The notes under the pieces were generated by a model. The model made no database searches, was not told the DNA's origin, and was given only the letters and a program-made list of their open reading frames with translations. The position numbers were made by a program, and so were the translations under genes. Below, piece by piece: positions 60,964-64,000 of a stretch of 64,000 nucleotides of DNA. Position 1 is the stretch's first letter, and the number at the start of each line of letters is the position of its first letter. Source of the stretch: Sphingomonas sp. URHD0057. GTDB taxonomy: Bacteria; Pseudomonadota; Alphaproteobacteria; Sphingomonadales; Sphingomonadaceae. The DNA is taken from positions 425,501 to 489,500 of the forward strand of contig NZ_JIAU01000005.1 of the NCBI RefSeq assembly GCF_000620665.1, read 5' to 3'.

Positions 60964-61155
60964 ATGCCTGATCAAGCGCAGGGCGGTGTCGCGAACGGCG
61001 ACCGGTGCGAGGTCGTCGCCGGCACGCATCGCGGCAAGGCGGGGACCGTCGAGGATTTGAAACTGAGCAAGACCGGCCACGCGACGATCACCGTGCGCCA
61101 GGACAGTGGCGTCTGTTTCAAGACGCTCGCGAGGAGTGTGGAGAAGCGGGGGTAG
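60964..61155 (+). CDS. KOW-motif small protein
   Basis: 63 aa following AAGGGAGGCTCCTT. The motif NGDRCEVVAGTHRGKAGTVEDL is a KOW element like those of L24 and NusG, continuing as an SH3-like strand set (HATITVRQDSGVCFKTLARS). Possibly RNA- or protein-binding. Thirteen bases after the membrane-protein gene, so likely co-transcribed. Confidence 0.65.
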   Translation: MPDQAQGGVANGDRCEVVAGTHRGKAGTVEDLKLSKTGHATITVRQDSGVCFKTLARSVEKRG

Positions 61156-61344
61156 GGGACAGCGCCAATTCGTGGGGAATGTGTCTTTTAGACACCCGCG
61201 GCACGGGGCCGATTTCCGCTCACCGGCGAAACAACCTCAGACTCGCCGATAGAGATCAGGTACATGAGTGGCATCGCCGACAACGCCCTGAGGCGTCGGC
61301 GGCTGAGAGACGATCGCGCTCCCGCCTTATGCGAGGATGCTGCG

Positions 61345-61605
61345 ATGCCCAGATTCTATTTCCATATCGAGGACGGCTCCGGGATCGTCGATGACCTAGG
61401 TATGGAGCTTTCCGGCATCGCAGCCGCAAAGTGCGAAGCGCTGCGCTACGCGAGCCGGCTTATCTGCGATGAAGCGGAGCGGTTCTGGGACGCAGGCGAA
61501 CTCCAAATGACGATCGCTGACGAGAAGGGGCTTACGCTGTTCTCGCTGGCCCTGAGCCTTACGGCAGTCGATGCGCCCGCTATTCAGATGAGTCAGCGGG
61601 CTTAG
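61345..61605 (+). CDS. DUF6894-like small protein
   Basis: 86 aa from ATG 61345 (GAGGATGCTGCG upstream). Sequence PRFYFHIEDGSGIVDDLGME, then AAAKCEALRYASRLICDEAE, matches a family of short alphaproteobacterial proteins (DUF6894, from recall). An upstream frame to 61264 has no such conservation. A GTGTCT-TTT-AGACAC hairpin lies before it (61181-61195). Confidence 0.65.
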   Translation: MPRFYFHIEDGSGIVDDLGMELSGIAAAKCEALRYASRLICDEAERFWDAGELQMTIADEKGLTLFSLALSLTAVDAPAIQMSQRA

Positions 61606-61757
61606 GCCTCGGATGCGGTGTGACTCGAGCCGATCCTAAGAACCGGGAGCTTCCGAGCTGCGGCCCCCGGCTCTCGGCCGCCGCAAGTGGGTCACGACGA
61701 CTCCGCCTTTCTCGCATGTTTCGGTGTCCCGGGCCATGGCGGCGCGCCCGGTGGGCC

Positions 61758-61967
61758 CTAACGGACGTCCTGCGCGCTGTCGTTGGCCTCCGCGGTCCAT
61801 TCGCGATCGGCTTCTTCAGGCAACTCTTCGGGCGAGGGCGCGATGGCGGTCATCTTCGCCTTACGCGGGTGGGCGGGCGCGGCCGGGCGCGACATCAGCA
61901 TCGACCAGGCGTAACCGCCGGCGCTGCCGAGCATCAGGGCTGCGAGAAGGATCTGGATCGCGCGCAT
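61758..61967 (-). CDS. Small single-helix membrane protein, 69 aa
   Basis: ATG 61967. Helix IQILLAALMLGSAGGYAWSM followed by a basic-to-acidic soluble tail (HPRKAKMTAIAPSPEELPEE). The in-frame extension to 62081 has no conservation. Function unknown. Confidence 0.5.
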   Translation of the reverse strand: MRAIQILLAALMLGSAGGYAWSMLMSRPAAPAHPRKAKMTAIAPSPEELPEEADREWTAEANDSAQDVR

Positions 61968-62114
61968 CGGGGGAGTTTCGCACGTGGATGTTGCGGATGC
62001 GTAAAGCTGCCGCGTTAGTGTTGACCAGCAGTGGGGCCGCCTCAAGGGCGAGCTGCGTAATCCTTGGCGCGCGTGATCCACGCATTTGCGCTTGCGCGGG
62101 CGGCGCCGCCACCC

Positions 62115-62870
62115 TCAGCTTGGCCGCAATGAGCGTTCGATGCCCCAACCAAGTTGAGCAATCGCACTAACTAATCTGTCGTGGAGTTGCTTACGTGACT
62201 CATAGAAAATAATCCGTTGGTGTGCGAGATCGAACGGAATGTCCGTGATGTCGCCCCGCTCGGCAAACATCAAAACATCTTTCCCAAGCGCTTGCGCTAT
62301 TCCCATCTCGTAAAAGACATTTGGATTCCTGCCGTTAAGGTCCGCAATTACAAATCGCGACCGAATAATCTCACGTACGACGACCGGCAGAATGGGCCCC
62401 ACAATATTTTGCTCGTCACCGCGAACTGCGAAAAGGCCGACCTTTTCGCAAGCAGTTTCAACGGTTTGATAGGTTGGAAGTTCTTTCTCGCTCAAGGGCG
62501 TTAGGACAAAGACCTGTCTTGCGACCACATCAATGGTCTTTGGGTCTATGCCGAAGCTGTCGAGAAATCGGCGGGGGTCGATCGGATCGTGAGATTGCTC
62601 AGCCGCCGTATGAAACTTCGCCTTTTCGGCCATATCCAAGACGAGGTGATTTATCTCCTCCCAGCGGCCCCGATCTCGATAAATCTCGTCGTACATGCGA
62701 CGGAAGTCAGTTTCTAGCGCCAGCCGCGTCCGATCTAGGTCCACGCGATGACGTTCTGCATCGTACACCGTGCCCTTGAGGCGGATTGACGAGAGATACA
62801 CGGCGAGAGCCCCAAAAATCGCGAGCATCAGTGCGCCGATCGACAGGACAAGCGACAGGTCGACCTTCAT
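62115..62870 (-). CDS. Membrane-anchored nucleoside-deoxyribosyltransferase/TIR-like domain protein
   Basis: 251 aa. One N-terminal helix (SLVLSIGALMLAIFGALAVY, about 5-27), a helical stalk (30-110), then an NDT-like Rossmann domain: VFVLTPLSEKELPTY, VVREIIRSRFVIADLNGRNP and NVFYEMGIAQALGKDVLMFA with the candidate catalytic Glu188. Such domains hydrolyse N-glycosidic bonds or NAD in immune effectors. Its ATG overlaps the stop of the four-helix gene, giving a two-gene operon. Defence role is inferred only. Confidence 0.65.
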   Translation of the reverse strand: MKVDLSLVLSIGALMLAIFGALAVYLSSIRLKGTVYDAERHRVDLDRTRLALETDFRRMYDEIYRDRGRWEEINHLVLDMAEKAKFHTAAEQSHDPIDPRRFLDSFGIDPKTIDVVARQVFVLTPLSEKELPTYQTVETACEKVGLFAVRGDEQNIVGPILPVVVREIIRSRFVIADLNGRNPNVFYEMGIAQALGKDVLMFAERGDITDIPFDLAHQRIIFYESRKQLHDRLVSAIAQLGWGIERSLRPS

Positions 62871-63268
62871 TTTGCCAGCTCCGCGTATGCCGCAGAAACG
62901 ATGTTGAAACTCAATAGAACGCTTGTCGCCAAGGAGAGAGCAATCAACACAGAAACGATCGCCCAGGTAGAGCTCAGACTCCGTTTCCTACTCTCGACAT
63001 AACGGAATACACACACGTTCATTATGAAGATTACCACTAAGCCCATCACTGTGACGCCCGACACATATGGATCTGGCGTTCTTGCGAGCGCGGCGATCAG
63101 TAGTGAGCACGCCGACGCAGTGAGCACCGTAGGAATATCCGAGAGCCCAACTACGATGTCATCGAATTTTGGCGACCGAGCGGTAACAAACTTCACAAGG
63201 AAGAGCACGAACGAAAGTGACAGGCCAAACACTACCGGCCACGCAGGGTGAACGACACCGTTTAACAT
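62867..63268 (-). CDS. Four-helix membrane protein partner
   Basis: 133 aa, ATG 63268. Hydrophobic segments WPVVFGLSLSFVLFLVKF, LTASACSLLIAALA, VTVMGLVVIFIMNVCVF and WAIVSVLIALSLATSVLL. Four-base overlap with the NDT-like gene implies equimolar production. No recognised family. Possibly a sensor or channel paired with the NDT-like effector. Confidence 0.6.
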   Translation of the reverse strand: MLNGVVHPAWPVVFGLSLSFVLFLVKFVTARSPKFDDIVVGLSDIPTVLTASACSLLIAALARTPDPYVSGVTVMGLVVIFIMNVCVFRYVESRKRSLSSTWAIVSVLIALSLATSVLLSFNIVSAAYAELAK

Positions 63269-63347
63269 CTGAAGATATTATACCACCCTTCGTTTGTGCG
63301 CTGCCCACTCATACCTGGGCCAGCCATCCTGTTTAAGCCTGTTGGCG

Positions 63348-64000
63348 TTAAGGAGTGGGACTATTCGCCCGCTCAGCACTGCCATTCAGCATTTGCAGTA
63401 TTCCGCCGCTTGGCCGAACGCCGGCGATCGATCTAACAGGCGCAAGCTGTCGCTCCGCGACCTCTATCGCAACCCTGCTGATTGCAGCTACTGTGCTGTG
63501 GAAAAGCGTGGCCGCCTCCTCCGAGGAGAGGGTCCGGTCCGGATGGATAACTGGGTTCCGGTAGATCTCTTTTATTTGGCGCAGCAGCGCGATAGCCTCT
63601 GCCGTGGGCTTTGGTTCGGCATCCGACTCTCGTTGGCGTTCGAGCGCGCCTAGATATTGCCCCCAGTTGTTGAACTTTTGAATTTCCTTTGCCGGGAGGA
63701 AATCTGCGAGGTAGCGTTTGATCACTCGTTCAACTGCCCTCATTGCGTGGAATCCGCAAGCAGTCGGGAGATTAAAGGCGAGGCACTTTCCGGCGTCATC
63801 GACCTCCTTGAGCACGTCCTCACTGACTGCGATGAATGCTGCGGTAGGCAAAACGTTTCGAGCGCAGTTTACGAGCTGATTGACGTCGAAAATGCCCGAC
63901 CGCGTTACCGTGAATGATGCCATAATTCGTAGGTCAGCTATAAGAACAGTTCGAAATTGTTCGACCTTGCTCAGTATCAAATTGAGCTCGTACTCGGATC
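63348..64000 (-). CDS. HEPN-like domain protein (5' end beyond window)
   Basis: At least 217 aa; the frame stays open to the window edge, so the true start lies outside, and TTG 63980 need not be used. Helical sequence CGFHAMRAVERVIKRYLADF resembles HEPN/Abi-type four-helix bundles, and YRNPVIHPDRTLSSEEA contains R-x4-H, the HEPN ribonuclease signature. HEPN RNases act in abortive infection and toxin-antitoxin systems. Whether it is catalytic is unknown. Eighty bases upstream of the NDT-like operon, same strand. Confidence 0.55.
   Translation of the reverse strand, partial: SEYELNLILSKVEQFRTVLIADLRIMASFTVTRSGIFDVNQLVNCARNVLPTAAFIAVSEDVLKEVDDAGKCLAFNLPTACGFHAMRAVERVIKRYLADFLPAKEIQKFNNWGQYLGALERQRESDAEPKPTAEAIALLRQIKEIYRNPVIHPDRTLSSEEAATLFHSTVAAISRVAIEVAERQLAPVRSIAGVRPSGGILQMLNGSAERANSPTP

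Overview
The window is high-GC chromosomal DNA from an alphaproteobacterium, most likely of the order Sphingomonadales. This rests on the large NAD-specific glutamate dehydrogenase, an Mla/MCE lipid-transport operon of the MlaE-MlaF-MlaD-lipoprotein type, many small sphingomonad-style membrane proteins and lipoproteins, acetoacetyl-CoA reductase, the homogentisate pathway, and intergenic palindromic repeats of a kind common in that order (from recall, not searched). Genes are densely packed, and 4-bp start/stop overlaps are frequent.

Layout. 1-4.3 kb: partial thioesterase, two secreted TolB-like propeller proteins, oligopeptidase B. 4.3-7.7 kb: small membrane or secreted proteins, a PilZ protein and a cluster of palindromic repeats; the leader of the aminopeptidase P gene is present twice. 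7.7-17.7 kb: aminopeptidase P, cupin, a 2OG-Fe oxygenase, tRNA-Thr(GGT), threonine aldolase, a DMT transporter, small envelope proteins, and hmgA-fahA for homogentisate degradation. 17.69-24.43 kb: a small genomic island at the 3' end of tRNA-Thr(CGT), bounded by perfect 48-bp direct repeats. 24.5-56.2 kb: core genome, including NAD-GDH, ATP-grasp, phbB, hemH, an IorB-like oxidoreductase, an acyl-CoA synthetase, lgt, a MidA-like methyltransferase, pgeF, a Cys/Met-metabolism PLP enzyme, a CDP-alcohol phosphotransferase/nucleotidyltransferase/HAD operon, the Mla operon, pepN, and many small envelope proteins. 56.3-64 kb: an accessory region with a helix-turn-helix protein carrying an in-frame palindromic element, an IS1595-type transposase, a degenerate tRNA-Leu-like gene, unknown genes, a membrane-protein pair with a deoxyribosyltransferase-like effector domain, and a truncated HEPN-like gene at the edge.

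Best candidates for an undescribed system. (1) The tRNA-Thr island has no integrase. It carries a divergent XRE/AlpA-type control pair, a gamma-glutamylcyclotransferase-fold protein, and a translationally coupled pair. That pair is a 1348-aa NACHT-type STAND NTPase with a C-terminal PD-(D/E)XK nuclease, and a stand-alone DUF4143-like protein whose nuclease motif has lost its lysine. This looks like an antiviral STAND cassette with a dedicated partner. (2) At 62.1-63.3 kb a four-helix membrane protein is coupled to a membrane-anchored nucleoside-deoxyribosyltransferase-like (TIR-like) protein, next to a HEPN-like gene.

All functional calls come from reading motifs by eye. No database search was run.
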